Below are positions 46,082-55,855 of a stretch of DNA of 64,000 nucleotides, piece after piece. How positions within the stretch are numbered: the stretch's first letter is position 1; every line of letters begins with the position of its first letter. The notes under the pieces were generated by a model. It worked only from the letters and a program-made list of their open reading frames with translations. It made no database searches and had not been told where the DNA came from. The position numbers were made by a program, and so were the translations under genes. This DNA comes from Paenibacillus sp. KS-LC4 (GTDB taxonomy: Bacteria > Bacillota > Bacilli > Paenibacillales > Paenibacillaceae): NCBI RefSeq assembly GCF_036894955.1, contig NZ_CP145905.1, forward strand, positions 379,501 through 443,500. Direction: 5' to 3'.

Positions 46082-46133
46082 CTTATACTGCAAAGATGTC
46101 CTAGCGATGACGACAATGTGAACGGAAGATGAA
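46082..46133 (-). promoter_or_regulatory. Four 11-bp-spaced hexamers plus -10 (module A)
   Basis: On the minus strand: TTCATC, TTCACA, GTCATC and GACATC, each 11 bp apart, then TATAAG (46082-46087), with no -35 consensus. This is the best -10 of the three modules. Confidence 0.72.
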
Positions 46134-46185
46134 CGAGTGAAATAAATGCTGCGGCAGTGCAAAGAGACGTTCCACAGAACAGAAT

Positions 46186-47277
46186 TTACTCCACTTCAAT
46201 CTCTTTTACCGTTTCCCCTTCAACTAACACGGGCTGGTAATACGTGCTCACGGGCAGGTCTTTTTTTCCTTGCAGGTTTTTAATGACCCAATCCGCGGCG
46301 TCTCTTCCCATTTGCTCTTGGGGGTGAGTAAGAGTCGTAAGCTTAATATTGGCTGTTTTGGCGATATACGAATTGTCTTGGCCAATGATGGAAAGTTCAT
46401 CTGGAATGGATATTTCCAGTTTTCTACAGGCATGGACAACTTCCAAGCCTACCTCGTCATTGTAGCAAACAAGAGCAGTCAGAACATCCCTATTATCGCT
46501 CAGAAACTCCTCCAAGCTGGTGGAAAGGTCCGGCTTCGTCGCCGTATCGAAGGAAAGCACCTGCTCGGGGTGAAACCGTAATTTGGCTTCGCCCAGCGCT
46601 TTAATATATCCCTTCATCCGATATTTCCCTTGTAGATCGTCCATCTTGGCAATAATGCCGATCTGGGAATGCCCTTTAGCAATCAGCTCCCGGGTTGCGA
46701 GATAGCTGGATTGCACGTCATCCAAACAGAAGAAAGGAACCTCCAGCTCTTCATAGTAGGCGTTAATCATAGTGAATGGAACCTCCTGCTCCTTGAAGGA
46801 CAGGTAATAAGCAATATTGGGGTTGTATAAATTGCTTTTGGTTGGCTCAATAATAAGACCGTCCACGCCGTAGGACAGCATCATCTCCAGCGCTTTTTTT
46901 TCCTGCATAATATCATTATTTGTACTGGCTAACAGCAACGAATAGTTGTCTTCGTTTAAACGGCCTTCAATGCCACGGATAATAGAGGGGAAAATGTAAT
47001 CGGAAATATAGGTCGTAATGACGCCAATCGTTTTTTTTGCGCCATTCCCCCCGGCTCTGGAGCGGTATTGACTGCTGACATACGTGCCAGATCCCTTCTC
47101 GCTTCTTAAGAACCCTTCGTTAGACAGCTCCAAAATTGCCTTTCTAACCGTCTGACGGCTAACGTTATAGCTGCTCTGCAAAGCAGACTCTGTAGAAATT
47201 TGTTCTCCCGCTTTATACGTACCCGATAGGATATTGCTTTTTATATCATCAATGATGATTTGATATTTAGGCTTCAT
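46186..47277 (-). CDS. araR: AraR, arabinose-responsive GntR/LacI hybrid repressor
   Basis: A 363-residue repressor. The N-terminal GntR-type winged helix (STESALQSSYNVSRQTVRKAILELSNEGFLRSEKGSGTYV) is followed by a LacI-type periplasmic-binding domain (IGVITTYISDYIFPSIIRGIE, DGLIIEPTKSN, ALVCYNDEVG). This hybrid is the AraR architecture of Bacilli. ATG 47277 (MKPKYQIIIDD) is chosen: the upstream 28-codon extension has no homology and contains the operator. TGTACGTACA boxes lie before its own gene and inside the araB promoter, so it controls both; L-arabinose should release it. Confidence 0.92.
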   Translation of the reverse strand: MKPKYQIIIDDIKSNILSGTYKAGEQISTESALQSSYNVSRQTVRKAILELSNEGFLRSEKGSGTYVSSQYRSRAGGNGAKKTIGVITTYISDYIFPSIIRGIEGRLNEDNYSLLLASTNNDIMQEKKALEMMLSYGVDGLIIEPTKSNLYNPNIAYYLSFKEQEVPFTMINAYYEELEVPFFCLDDVQSSYLATRELIAKGHSQIGIIAKMDDLQGKYRMKGYIKALGEAKLRFHPEQVLSFDTATKPDLSTSLEEFLSDNRDVLTALVCYNDEVGLEVVHACRKLEISIPDELSIIGQDNSYIAKTANIKLTTLTHPQEQMGRDAADWVIKNLQGKKDLPVSTYYQPVLVEGETVKEIEVE

Positions 47278-47306
47278 GCAATCCACTTCTTTCGTCTTTG
47301 TTCGGA

Positions 47307-47326
47307 AATTTGTACGTACACATTCT
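47307..47326 (-). promoter_or_regulatory. AraR box before araR
   Basis: AAATTTGTACGTACACATT (core 47311-47320) matches the AraR consensus ATTTGTACGTACAAAT. A -10-like TAGAAT (minus strand, 47321-47326) abuts it, so the site should mediate autorepression. Confidence 0.8.
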
Positions 47327-47494
47327 AACATGATTTGCAGTGAATGAAAATGCAGTGTCATTTTTCACGAAATAAAGGGTGTCATTTCATGCTTGCTCTA
47401 CGATTTTTTACATAGGAGCACGTCTGATAAAAGAGCGCTGGCTCTAGCAATTAAGAGGTAATGGCGTCGTTGTTGGTATAACTATTTGTTAGTG

Positions 47495-47523
47495 TTGACA
47501 AATGTACGTACAAAAAATATACT
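47495..47523 (+). promoter_or_regulatory. araBDA promoter with AraR box in the spacer
   Basis: A near-ideal sigma-A promoter, TTGACA (47495-47500), 17 bp, TATACT (47518-47523), with the AraR palindrome TGTACGTACA (47503-47512) filling the spacer. This is direct repression by exclusion. An additional ATTTGT...ACAAAT inverted repeat covers 47484-47503. Confidence 0.88.
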
Positions 47524-47538
47524 AAGGCTGTCAGCAAT

Positions 47539-47552
47539 GGAAAGCGCCTTCT
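47539..47552 (+). promoter_or_regulatory. Degenerate cre-like site in the araB leader
   Basis: GGAAAGCGCCTTCT matches the palindromic cre TGAAAGCGCTTTCA at 11 of 14 positions. It lies downstream of the araBDA promoter, where CcpA would act as a roadblock. Confidence 0.4.
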
Positions 47553-47704
47553 TTTGATTGAATCATTATGCTTCTTTTGTGGGATAAACGGTTCAGTCTG
47601 AAGCAGCTATCATACGAAGCAATATAAACAAGTGATTTTAAATTTTCATTCACTTTATTTGCCATCCTTCAGGTTTAACAACCGCGAACAGAGAGGGGAC
47701 TTGC

Positions 47705-49327
47705 GTGATCATGAGTCATGAACAGTTGAAAGAAGCGATAGCTAAGGGAGAAACCTCGCTAGGTATCGAATTTGGATCTACGCGAATCAAGGCGGTATTG
47801 ATTGATCATCGTTTTGAGACCATCGCGTCAGGAAGCTATGAATGGGAAAATCAATTAAAAGACGGATATTGGACATACAGTCAAGAGGCTATTATAACAG
47901 GCCTTCAGACGGCATATCGTGAAATGAAGCAAGACGTGGAACGTAAATACGAAGTCACGCTCAAGACGGTGGGCTCGATCGGGTTTTCCGCAATGATGCA
48001 CGGCTACATGGCGTTCGACAGCAAGGGCGAGCTGCTTGTACCGTTTCGGACTTGGCGCAATGCTACAACGGGCGAGGCAGCAAGGGAGTTGACGGACAAG
48101 TTCCAATTCAACATCCCTGAGCGCTGGAGCATCGCTCATTTGTATCAAGCGATATTAAACAAAGAGGAGCATGTGCCTCGTATTGAATTTGTGACGACTT
48201 TAGCTGGCTATATTCATTGGCTGCTTACGGGCAATAAAGCGATTGGTATTGGGGATGCCTCTGGTATTTTCCCGATTGACGAAGCAACGCATAACTACCA
48301 TCCCGCAATGGTCAAGCAGTTCGATGAGCTGATTGCGGCAGGCGGCTATTCCTTGAAGCTGGAGGAGCTTCTGCCGAAGGTGTATCTCTCAGGCGAGCAG
48401 GCTGGTGAGCTGACTGAGGCGGGTGCCCGTATGCTGGACCTGTCGCAGGACTTGCAGCCAGGCATTCCGCTTTGTCCTCCAGAGGGTGATGCCGGGACAG
48501 GCATGGTTGCCACCAATAGCGTGAGAAAACGTACGGGGAACATCTCCGTAGGAACCTCCGTTTTTGCGATGCTTGTACTTGAGAAGGAATTATCCAAGGT
48601 CTATCCGCAAATTGATATGGTTACGACTCCAGACGGAAGTCCGGTCGGCATGGTGCATGCCAATAACTGCTCCAGCGATATCAACGCATGGATGGGCTTG
48701 TTCCGTGAGTTCTCTGTAGCCATGGGCTACGAAGTGGACAACGAAAAATTGTTCAGCGTAATGTTTAACAAGGCTTTGGAGGCCGACCCGGATGGCGGCG
48801 GTTTGCTCAGCTACGGTTATTACTCAGGCGAAAATCTTACCGGAATTGACAAAGGCCGACCGCTATTCGTCCGCTCGCCTGAGAGCAACTTCAATTTAGC
48901 TAATTTCATGCGCACTCATCTGTTCACTGCTTTTGGAGCGCTTAGGCTGGGCATGGATATTTTGACCGAAAACGAGCAAGTCGCCATTGACAGCATTTTG
49001 GCTCACGGCGGTCTATTCAAAACTCCTGTCGTCGGACAAAAGATGGTAGCAGCGGCGCTGAATGTTCCTATTTCGGTCATGTCCACAGCCGGTGAAGGCG
49101 GAGCTTGGGGAATGGCGCTTCTAGCTTCTTATTTGATCAACAAGGATCAGCAGGAGAGCCTGGACGACTTCCTTGAGCAGAAGGTGTTTAAAGATGCTGA
49201 AGGGCAGGAAATTGCTCCGGACCCATCTGATGTATTGGGTTTTGAAGTATTTATGGAACGCTACAACAGCGGGCTGGCTATTGAGCAGGCAGCTGTAGAC
49301 CATCTGCTGGAGAACGGGAGGGACTAA
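47705..49327 (+). CDS. araB: FGGY-family ribulokinase of the arabinose operon
   Basis: A 540-residue FGGY sugar kinase expected to phosphorylate L-ribulose. N-terminal phosphate loop [16 protein letters not shown], then [13 protein letters not shown], and C-terminal ATP-binding [21 protein letters not shown] and [15 protein letters not shown]. It does not resemble canonical AraB (which opens IGVDFGTLSGRAVL) and fits the xylulokinase-like group that replaces AraB in some Firmicutes. Its place before araD and araA under an AraR promoter supports the role. GTG 47705 is favoured by GAGAGGGG spacing; ATG 47711 is possible. Confidence 0.82.
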   Translation: MIMSHEQLKEAIAKGETSLGIEFGSTRIKAVLIDHRFETIASGSYEWENQLKDGYWTYSQEAIITGLQTAYREMKQDVERKYEVTLKTVGSIGFSAMMHGYMAFDSKGELLVPFRTWRNATTGEAARELTDKFQFNIPERWSIAHLYQAILNKEEHVPRIEFVTTLAGYIHWLLTGNKAIGIGDASGIFPIDEATHNYHPAMVKQFDELIAAGGYSLKLEELLPKVYLSGEQAGELTEAGARMLDLSQDLQPGIPLCPPEGDAGTGMVATNSVRKRTGNISVGTSVFAMLVLEKELSKVYPQIDMVTTPDGSPVGMVHANNCSSDINAWMGLFREFSVAMGYEVDNEKLFSVMFNKALEADPDGGGLLSYGYYSGENLTGIDKGRPLFVRSPESNFNLANFMRTHLFTAFGALRLGMDILTENEQVAIDSILAHGGLFKTPVVGQKMVAAALNVPISVMSTAGEGGAWGMALLASYLINKDQQESLDDFLEQKVFKDAEGQEIAPDPSDVLGFEVFMERYNSGLAIEQAAVDHLLENGRD

Positions 49328-49329
49328 CG

Positions 49330-50025
49330 ATGTTAGAGCAACTGAAAGAAGAGGTATATGAGGCGAATCTGGAATTGCCGAAGCACGGACTCGTAAAATT
49401 TACATGGGGCAATGTAAGCGCAATGGATCGGGCAAGCGGTCTGTTCGTTATTAAGCCAAGCGGTGTCAGCTATGACAAGATGAAGGCGAGCGATATGGTC
49501 GTTGTCGATCTCGATGGCAATGTAGTTGAGGGAGAGCTTAGACCTTCCTCCGACACGGCAACTCATGCTGTCTTATATAAGCATTATCCGGAGATCGGGG
49601 GCATCGTGCACACTCACTCCACTTGGGCAACGATTTGGGCACAAGCAGGACTTGATGTGCCGGTAATGGGAACGACGCATGCGGACACCTTTTATGGAGC
49701 TGTTCCATGTGCGCGTTTCCTGAATCAAGAAGAGATTGACCGGGGGTACGAGGCTGAAACGGGACGTGTCATCATCGAAACGTTCGAGCAGCGCGGTCTG
49801 GATGTCATGGCCATACCGGCTGTCCTGCTCCATGGTCATGCACCATTTACTTGGGGCAAGGATGCGAAGTCGGCAGTTGTGAACAGCGTTGTGCTGGAGG
49901 AAGTTTGCAAAATGAATTTGTATGCGCGGCAATTGAATCATTTTGCCAAAGAGCTGCCGCAAGGCATTTTGGACAAGCACTATTTACGCAAGCATGGGAA
50001 AGACGCCTACTACGGGCAGAAGTAA
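49330..50025 (+). CDS. araD: L-ribulose-5-phosphate 4-epimerase
   Basis: A 231-residue, class II aldolase-fold Zn enzyme converting L-ribulose-5-phosphate to D-xylulose-5-phosphate. It has GNVSAMDR and KPSGVSYDKM phosphate-site motifs, HTHSTWATIWAQAG and GTTHADTFYG with metal-binding His, and the late HGHAPFTWGKDAKSAVVNSVVLEEV. GGGAGG precedes ATG 49330, two bases after the kinase stop. Length equals E. coli AraD. It is the second gene of araBDA. Confidence 0.95.
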   Translation: MLEQLKEEVYEANLELPKHGLVKFTWGNVSAMDRASGLFVIKPSGVSYDKMKASDMVVVDLDGNVVEGELRPSSDTATHAVLYKHYPEIGGIVHTHSTWATIWAQAGLDVPVMGTTHADTFYGAVPCARFLNQEEIDRGYEAETGRVIIETFEQRGLDVMAIPAVLLHGHAPFTWGKDAKSAVVNSVVLEEVCKMNLYARQLNHFAKELPQGILDKHYLRKHGKDAYYGQK

Positions 50026-50067
50026 TCATTTTATCTACTATTAAATTTAGAAAAGAGGATGATTGTA

Positions 50068-51492
50068 GTGACAGTAACATTAGCTAAACAGTTCTGGTTT
50101 GTCGTAGGTTCTCAAAACCTGTATGGGGATGAGGCATTGGCCGAAGTAAAAGCAGATGCACAGAGAATGACGGATGCGTTGAATGCAAGCGGTGTGCTGC
50201 CTTACCCGCTAGTATTGCAGGACCTGGCTATCAGCGCAGATAAAATTACAAGCATCATGAAAGAGGTTAATTATCGCGACGAAGTAGCGGGCGTTATTAC
50301 GTGGATGCATACGTTCTCGCCTGCAAAAATGTGGATTCGCGGAACGAAATTGCTGCAAAAGCCGTTGCTTCACCTGGCTACACAATACAACGAAAGCATT
50401 CCTTGGGCCACGATTGACATGGACTTCATGAACCTCAATCAGGCTGCTCATGGCGACCGCGAATACGGCTTCATCAATGCCCGTCTGAAGAAGCAAAACA
50501 AAATCGTCGTAGGCTACTGGGAACGCCCTGAGGTGCATCAGCAAATTGCCGACTGGATGGACGTAGCGGTTGCCTATAACGAAAGCTTTAACATTAAGGT
50601 AGCTCGTTTTGGCGACAATATGCGTAACGTAGCCGTAACGGACGGAGATAAAGTAGAAGCTCAAATTCAGTTCGGATGGACGGTAGATTATTACGGCATC
50701 GGCGACCTCGTGCAATACGTGAATGCCGTTACGGAGCAAGAAATCGACGATCTGATGGGAATATATGCGGAGCTATATACCTTTGATTATGGCACGAACA
50801 GCAAAGAGTCTTGGGAAGCTAGCGTAAGAGTGCAAGCGAGCTACGAAATCGCCATGAAACGCTTCTTTGAAGAGAAGGGCTACAATGCCTTCACTACAAA
50901 CTTCGAGGATTTGCATGGCATGAAGCAGCTTCCGGGTCTGGCTGTCCAACGTCTGATGGCACAGGGCTACGGCTTTGCCGGCGAGGGCGACTGGAAGACG
51001 GCTGCGCTTGATCGCTTGCTGAAGGTGATGAGCCATAACCAAAACACAGGCTTTATGGAGGACTACACGTACGAGATGGCGGCTGGGCAAGAAGCGATCC
51101 TGCAATCTCATATGCTTGAGGTAGATCCGACTTTGGCTAGCAACAAGCCAACCATCATCGTTTCCCCATTGGGTATTGGCGACCGCGAAGATCCAGCGCG
51201 TCTCATTTTCGACGGTAAAGCGGGTGAAGGTGTCGTCGTTTCCATGGCTGATTTCGGCACGCATTACAAGCTGCTGATTAACGAGATTTCCGCATTCGAG
51301 CCGACGGTTCCAGCTCCTAACCTTCCTGTAGCGCGTGTGCTGTGGACCGTTAAGCCGAACTTCCAGGATGGAGTCAAAGCTTGGATCGAGAATGGCGGCG
51401 GTCATCATACTGTCGTTTCCTTGAACCTGACGACAGACCAAATCGTAACGTATGCGAAATTGGTGAACCTGGAGTACGTTATTATTAAATAA
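50068..51492 (+). CDS. araA: L-arabinose isomerase
   Basis: A 474-residue, Mn-dependent isomerase of L-arabinose to L-ribulose. N-terminal [34 protein letters not shown], a catalytic Glu in [39 protein letters not shown], and His in [10 protein letters not shown] and GGHHTV. GTG 50068 has AGAGG 9 bp upstream and gives the family start; ATG 50059 overlaps that site. It is last in araBDA, followed by a terminator. Arabinose transport genes are not in this window. Confidence 0.95.
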   Translation: MTVTLAKQFWFVVGSQNLYGDEALAEVKADAQRMTDALNASGVLPYPLVLQDLAISADKITSIMKEVNYRDEVAGVITWMHTFSPAKMWIRGTKLLQKPLLHLATQYNESIPWATIDMDFMNLNQAAHGDREYGFINARLKKQNKIVVGYWERPEVHQQIADWMDVAVAYNESFNIKVARFGDNMRNVAVTDGDKVEAQIQFGWTVDYYGIGDLVQYVNAVTEQEIDDLMGIYAELYTFDYGTNSKESWEASVRVQASYEIAMKRFFEEKGYNAFTTNFEDLHGMKQLPGLAVQRLMAQGYGFAGEGDWKTAALDRLLKVMSHNQNTGFMEDYTYEMAAGQEAILQSHMLEVDPTLASNKPTIIVSPLGIGDREDPARLIFDGKAGEGVVVSMADFGTHYKLLINEISAFEPTVPAPNLPVARVLWTVKPNFQDGVKAWIENGGGHHTVVSLNLTTDQIVTYAKLVNLEYVIIK

Positions 51493-51529
51493 CATCGTTA
51501 TGCATTCAAGCAAATAAACGTTTTCTTTA

Positions 51530-51558
51530 AGGCCGGGGGTGATCCTCCGGCTTTTTAT
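51530..51558 (+). terminator. Terminator of araBDA
   Basis: GCCGG-G-GG and CC-T-CCGGC pair across a short loop, followed by TTTTTATTTT. Confidence 0.82.
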
Positions 51559-51676
51559 TTTGCTCTAATAAAGTGTTGTTTCAGCAGAAGTATGAAACAA
51601 CAGATGAGCTTTTGTCGTCTTATAAGTATGAACCCAAATTTAGTTAATATGATTCGACTACAGGAGGAGTATAGTC

Positions 51677-52432
51677 ATGAATTTAAAGCAATCATTTTCG
51701 AATCGAGTGAAAGATTATGTTAAATATCGTCCGACCTATCCTAGCGACGCAATAGATTATTTGTATAATATTGTAAAACTTGATGAGCATTCGACCGTTG
51801 CTGATATTGGAGCAGGGACAGGAAAGCTATCTGAACTACTGGTTGAAAGAGGTACTCATGTTATCGCAGTAGAACCAGATCAGGAAATGCGGCAAGCTTG
51901 TATACAAATACTTGGACATGAGTCCAACTTTCATGCGGTGGAAGGTTCAGCTGAATCCACATGTCTGCATGACAATTCCGTGGACTTTATCGTTTGTGCA
52001 CAGGCGTTCCACTGGTTCGATCGTACGGTTGCAAACAAGGAATTTAAACGAATTTTAAAAGACCGTGGTAAGGTTATTTTAGTATGGAATACACGTCAAA
52101 CAAAAGGAACCCCTTTCTTAGAAGGGATAGAGCATTTATTGTTTAACTATGGAATTAATTACTCTGAGGTGAATCACAAAAACATTTCAGAAGATGAAAT
52201 GCAGTTGTTTTTTCGAGAAAATACGATGGAGAAGTCCGTTTTTAAAATGCAACAATTATTTGATTTTGAGGGTCTAAGCGGGAGAGTCATGTCCTCCTCC
52301 TATACTCCTACGCCTGAACATCCTAACTACGGACGTATGAGGGAAGAATTGAAAAAGCTATTTAATCAATATGAGGAAAATGGGAAAGTAACTTTTATAT
52401 ATGATACAGAGTTATATTGGGGAGAGCTTTAA
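51677..52432 (+). CDS. Class I SAM-dependent methyltransferase
   Basis: A 251-residue methyltransferase_11-type protein. Motif I is VADIGAGTGKLSELLVERG, the ribose acidic site is VIAVEPDQEMRQ, and VDFIVCAQAFHWFD is the post-II motif (the HWFD form is common in this group). AGGAGGAG precedes ATG 51677. Its coding is AT-richer than the neighbouring ara genes. The substrate is unknown. It starts a small accessory-looking block that runs to about 56.7 kb. Confidence 0.82.
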   Translation: MNLKQSFSNRVKDYVKYRPTYPSDAIDYLYNIVKLDEHSTVADIGAGTGKLSELLVERGTHVIAVEPDQEMRQACIQILGHESNFHAVEGSAESTCLHDNSVDFIVCAQAFHWFDRTVANKEFKRILKDRGKVILVWNTRQTKGTPFLEGIEHLLFNYGINYSEVNHKNISEDEMQLFFRENTMEKSVFKMQQLFDFEGLSGRVMSSSYTPTPEHPNYGRMREELKKLFNQYEENGKVTFIYDTELYWGEL

Positions 52433-52495
52433 TATTCACTTAAGGAGCTATCATGCCTATTGCAGGGAACAACATTTTATAGGAGCGTGGTATGA

Positions 52496-53386
52496 ATGAT
52501 GGAGCCCTACAAGGTTCTATCTGAACTTCTAGCCCGAATAGAAGAAGATGTTTCTGGTACGATGGAGACAGACTATTGGGCTGATCTCCCGATCTCCGTT
52601 GTTCATTTGCGTCGACTCTTCAAGTTCGCTTTCGGCGTGCCGCTGCAAAGCTATATCCGCTCTCGAAGGCTGGCCGTCAGCTTGGAACATTTGATGCTAA
52701 CGGAGAAACGGGTTCTCGACATTGCAATCGAATGCGGTTATGAACATGAGCAAACCTTCATACGCGCGTTTAAACGGGAGTATGGGCTTACGCCCGGCGA
52801 ATGCAGGCATTGTGGCAAGAGCATTCACGTAACACCTCCGCTTCATTTATTTCCAAAGAACAATGTTGGTGGAAATTTGGTTTACGGGCCGGAAATGGTC
52901 ATGCTGCCAGCCCTCCATTTAATCGGTCAAATGTATCAAATTGAAATCGCCGAAGCGCCGACAAAAGCACCCGAGGCTGCCAAGCAGTTTTGGTGGAGCA
53001 AACGGCACGAAGTGCCTAATCCCATGGAGCCCGATATTTATTACGGTTTAACGAGGACCCCTGACCCAGCGCTGAGTTGGACATCCTACATACCATCTAT
53101 GCGCGTAAACAATCTGAGGCATATTCCTGATGGATTTACGGGCGACACCGTACCTGCTTCCTTGTGCGTCGGGTTTCGATATATCGGGAATCATCATTAT
53201 GAAGAGCTTGATGAATTTCGCGCAGAGTCGCTATATAAAGCTATAGATAGGCTTGCACAGGAGCACAACGGGAAATATGAGCTTCTGGACAGCGAGTTCT
53301 TCCTAGAGAAAATTGATACGGGCGCCTATGATGGACAGTTTTGTCAAATGGAATGGTATACACCTATTAGAGTGAGGCACGCTTAA
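52496..53386 (+). CDS. AraC-family regulator with GyrI-like effector domain
   Basis: A 296-residue protein. Residues about 15-100 hold the AraC double helix-turn-helix (LPISVVHLRRLFKFAFGVPLQSYIRSRRL; VLDIAIECGYEHEQTFIRAFKREYGLTPGECR). Residues about 125-296 form a GyrI/SOUL-like drug-binding domain (MVMLPALHLIGQMYQI, LCVGFRYIGNHHYEELDEF, MEWYTPIRV). This order matches Rob/BltR-like sensors of small hydrophobic molecules. It starts at ATG 52496 (ATG 52499 also possible). Targets are unknown. Confidence 0.85.
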   Translation: MMEPYKVLSELLARIEEDVSGTMETDYWADLPISVVHLRRLFKFAFGVPLQSYIRSRRLAVSLEHLMLTEKRVLDIAIECGYEHEQTFIRAFKREYGLTPGECRHCGKSIHVTPPLHLFPKNNVGGNLVYGPEMVMLPALHLIGQMYQIEIAEAPTKAPEAAKQFWWSKRHEVPNPMEPDIYYGLTRTPDPALSWTSYIPSMRVNNLRHIPDGFTGDTVPASLCVGFRYIGNHHYEELDEFRAESLYKAIDRLAQEHNGKYELLDSEFFLEKIDTGAYDGQFCQMEWYTPIRVRHA

Positions 53387-53478
53387 AATGATCAAAAAAG
53401 TCCATTTAATGTACCGCTATTGTGGTAGATTTTGTTGTATAGAAGCATAAAATAGATGCTTGAACGAAAGGAGACAGA

Positions 53479-54552
53479 ATGAATTATAACGAGACGGTTT
53501 TAATCGGGGATACCTATTTGATTCCAGCAGTAACGGAATTGTTCGGATTAGAAGGCTATGAAATGAAGCTGATTCCGGCACATGAAGGAGGAAGGAATGT
53601 CGTATATAACTGTGAGAAAGGAGGGAGTGCTTCAAAAATACTCAGAATATCTTTCTTGCCCGACAGGAGCCGGGAGGATTTCCTAGGGGAAACGGAATAC
53701 ATTCGGTATTTATTTGAGCATGGAGGCAGTGTCTCGAATGTAATCAGCTCCCGGAAGGGGAAGCTTCTGGAGGAAATCAGCTACAACAACCATACCTTTT
53801 TTGTTTGCCTGTTTGAAAAGGCCAAGGGGAAAATGCTTGTAGAAAATAATTATCGGTACCGAGAAGGGGTGCCAATTACCGAATATTATTATAATTGCGG
53901 TAAGGTCTTGGGGAAGCTGCACCAAATATCGAAAGGGTATACGCCTGCTCATCGTCGGCATAGTTTTTTTGATAAATACAATGTGGACTATATGGATAAA
54001 CTGATACCAAGCTCCTTACCTCTGCTGAAGGAGAAGCTGGTAGAGCTTCTCCATACCTTAAAAGGAGTGGACAGCAACGAGGATACATTCGGTATGATTC
54101 ATTTTGATTACAACGATGGGAATTATTCAATAGACTTTGATAACGGGCAAATCACCGTATATGATTTCGATAATTCTTGTTATTGTTGGTATATGTTTGA
54201 CTTGGCTGGTCTCTGGACGCACGGAGTGGGATGGATACAGTTCGAGCCAGACGCCGATAAGCGTAAAAAGTTTATGGATGATTATTTTGAAACAGTCCTC
54301 GCGGGATACACCTCCGAGACCAAGATCGAAAAGTCGATGTTGGATAAGCTGCCCTTATTTATTAAAGTTACGCTCATGGAAAATATCGTTGACGCCTTCG
54401 AGGTGATGCGTAACAACGGTGAGGAGCCGGAATGTGATGAGGAGCTGTCGTATCTTATAAAATGTTTGGAGGATGATATTCCGTATAAGGGATTTTTCCA
54501 CGAGATTTACGATTGTGAAGAACCCTTTGAATATGAGGAACGAACGATTTAA
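53479..54552 (+). CDS. APH-family phosphotransferase
   Basis: A 357-residue kinase of the aminoglycoside/choline phosphotransferase fold. The catalytic loop is MIHFDYNDGNYS, fitting the H-x-D-x4-N Brenner motif, and the metal-binding Asp is in ITVYDFDNSCYCWYMFDLA. An N-lobe Lys candidate is in SKILRISF. It resembles CotS-like and spectinomycin-type APH proteins of Bacilli. The substrate cannot be assigned, and resistance should not be assumed. GAAAGGAGA precedes ATG 53479. Confidence 0.85.
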   Translation: MNYNETVLIGDTYLIPAVTELFGLEGYEMKLIPAHEGGRNVVYNCEKGGSASKILRISFLPDRSREDFLGETEYIRYLFEHGGSVSNVISSRKGKLLEEISYNNHTFFVCLFEKAKGKMLVENNYRYREGVPITEYYYNCGKVLGKLHQISKGYTPAHRRHSFFDKYNVDYMDKLIPSSLPLLKEKLVELLHTLKGVDSNEDTFGMIHFDYNDGNYSIDFDNGQITVYDFDNSCYCWYMFDLAGLWTHGVGWIQFEPDADKRKKFMDDYFETVLAGYTSETKIEKSMLDKLPLFIKVTLMENIVDAFEVMRNNGEEPECDEELSYLIKCLEDDIPYKGFFHEIYDCEEPFEYEERTI

Positions 54553-54569
54553 ATAGAATAGCCAGCACT

Positions 54570-54597
54570 TAGGCCGCGAGTACTTCGACGGCCTTTT
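54570..54597 (+). terminator. Terminator after the APH gene
   Basis: AGGCCG and CGGCCT close an 11-nt partly paired loop, followed by TTTT. Confidence 0.65.
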
Positions 54598-54624
54598 CGT
54601 GCATGCAACGAAACATTAATCCTA

Positions 54625-55818
54625 TTACTTATGCATAGATAGTTCAGAAATATCACGAAGCTCAAAGTCTTGGCTTCGAGTTAGGTATTGATTGAAAAAG
54701 CTGGCATCAATTCCTGTGAGCTGATGGAAGAAGGGGATTTCGGCTTTCCAATCATTCTCAAGCATTCGACCAATGTCGATAACTCCTTTTTTTGAAACAA
54801 AATCAATGATCGTTTTCATTTTCATTGGTTTCTGAATTGGAATTACGTTATCAAGCGGTTCGAGCTCCAAATAGCCTTTCCGATGCAAGGCTGCATAGAA
54901 GTTACGATGATCCTTTGGCTGAATGATTCCTAGATTAGCTGCTCTATACCCGAGTACCTGAAGCGAAGTTTTCCATTTCTTTTTTAAATCTAAATAATCA
55001 TCTGGATTAGTAGGATGGGACACGTCCTGCATATCGGTGGTGAATTCGTCTTCAGGTAATAATAAGGCTCCAGCAAACATATTGGCTTCATTCTCAATAA
55101 GCTTGTGTTCTTTCCGGTCTAAATTCGTAAACTCCATACGATAATGCAGTAATAAATGACCTAATTCATGAGCGATATCAAAGTTCCTGCGAACGGCTGA
55201 ACGCTTCATATTGCCTAAAATAATATACGGCCGATCATCCAGCGTCCAAAGGCTATAGGCATCAATTTCCTCACCAATAGCCTTTTCAAACACGAAAACA
55301 CCGCTTTTCTCAATTAAAAACATAAGATCATCATTATTCGTTTTGGATAGCTCAAGCCTTTGTCGCGCCAAAAGAGCAACATGATTGATTTGAGCAGCTC
55401 TATCATCCTCGGTATGATTTAAATACGCTATAACCTCATTACGTAATTTAATCATTTTAAGGGTAGGATAACTAAGCTTGGTGGTGAGATAATTTACAAA
55501 TACATCCAAAAATTCAACATGCTTAGCCTCTGCTTGCGTTTTTGAGATGACATTCAGCACTTTAGAGCGATAAGCAATATTCGATAAGTCGATATTGGCG
55601 GAAGTCATATTGTTTTCAAGCATGTCCTCTGTATAAAAATATTTACTCTTCACTTGAAAAATCCGTTTTAATTCATTTACGATTTGCATTTTAGGAGATG
55701 TATAAGCATTCTCATATTGCCAGACTGCTTGTTCGGTTACGCCTAACTTTTCGGAGAGCTCTTTACGCGAATATCCGTGCATGATTCGTAAATTGGTTAG
55801 GTTCTTACCAATAAACAT
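54625..55818 (-). CDS. Xre/HTH-ImmA (IrrE) metallopeptidase
   Basis: A 397-residue protein. The N-terminal Cro/C1 helix-turn-helix (LRIMHGYSRKELSEKLGVTEQAVWQYENAYTSP, about 10-42) is followed by a helical linker and a Zn-peptidase domain with FDIAHELGHLLLHY (HExxH) and the third ligand region ENEANMFAGALLLPEDEF, both intact. Such Xre-ImmA fusions act as self- or partner-cleaving repressors in mobile elements, stress responses and toxin-antitoxin-like pairs. It lies 37 bp after a DUF5986-like gene on the same strand. The C-terminal 130 residues are unassigned. Coding is AT-rich relative to neighbours. Confidence 0.88.
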   Translation of the reverse strand: MFIGKNLTNLRIMHGYSRKELSEKLGVTEQAVWQYENAYTSPKMQIVNELKRIFQVKSKYFYTEDMLENNMTSANIDLSNIAYRSKVLNVISKTQAEAKHVEFLDVFVNYLTTKLSYPTLKMIKLRNEVIAYLNHTEDDRAAQINHVALLARQRLELSKTNNDDLMFLIEKSGVFVFEKAIGEEIDAYSLWTLDDRPYIILGNMKRSAVRRNFDIAHELGHLLLHYRMEFTNLDRKEHKLIENEANMFAGALLLPEDEFTTDMQDVSHPTNPDDYLDLKKKWKTSLQVLGYRAANLGIIQPKDHRNFYAALHRKGYLELEPLDNVIPIQKPMKMKTIIDFVSKKGVIDIGRMLENDWKAEIPFFHQLTGIDASFFNQYLTRSQDFELRDISELSMHK

Positions 55819-55855
55819 GCCTGCTGCCTCCTAATTGATTTAACATAATGCTATT

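Noticed and set aside
53479..54552. Antibiotic-resistance call for the APH-fold protein
   Set aside because: The fold is shared with many non-resistance kinases, and no signature of a named aminoglycoside enzyme is visible.
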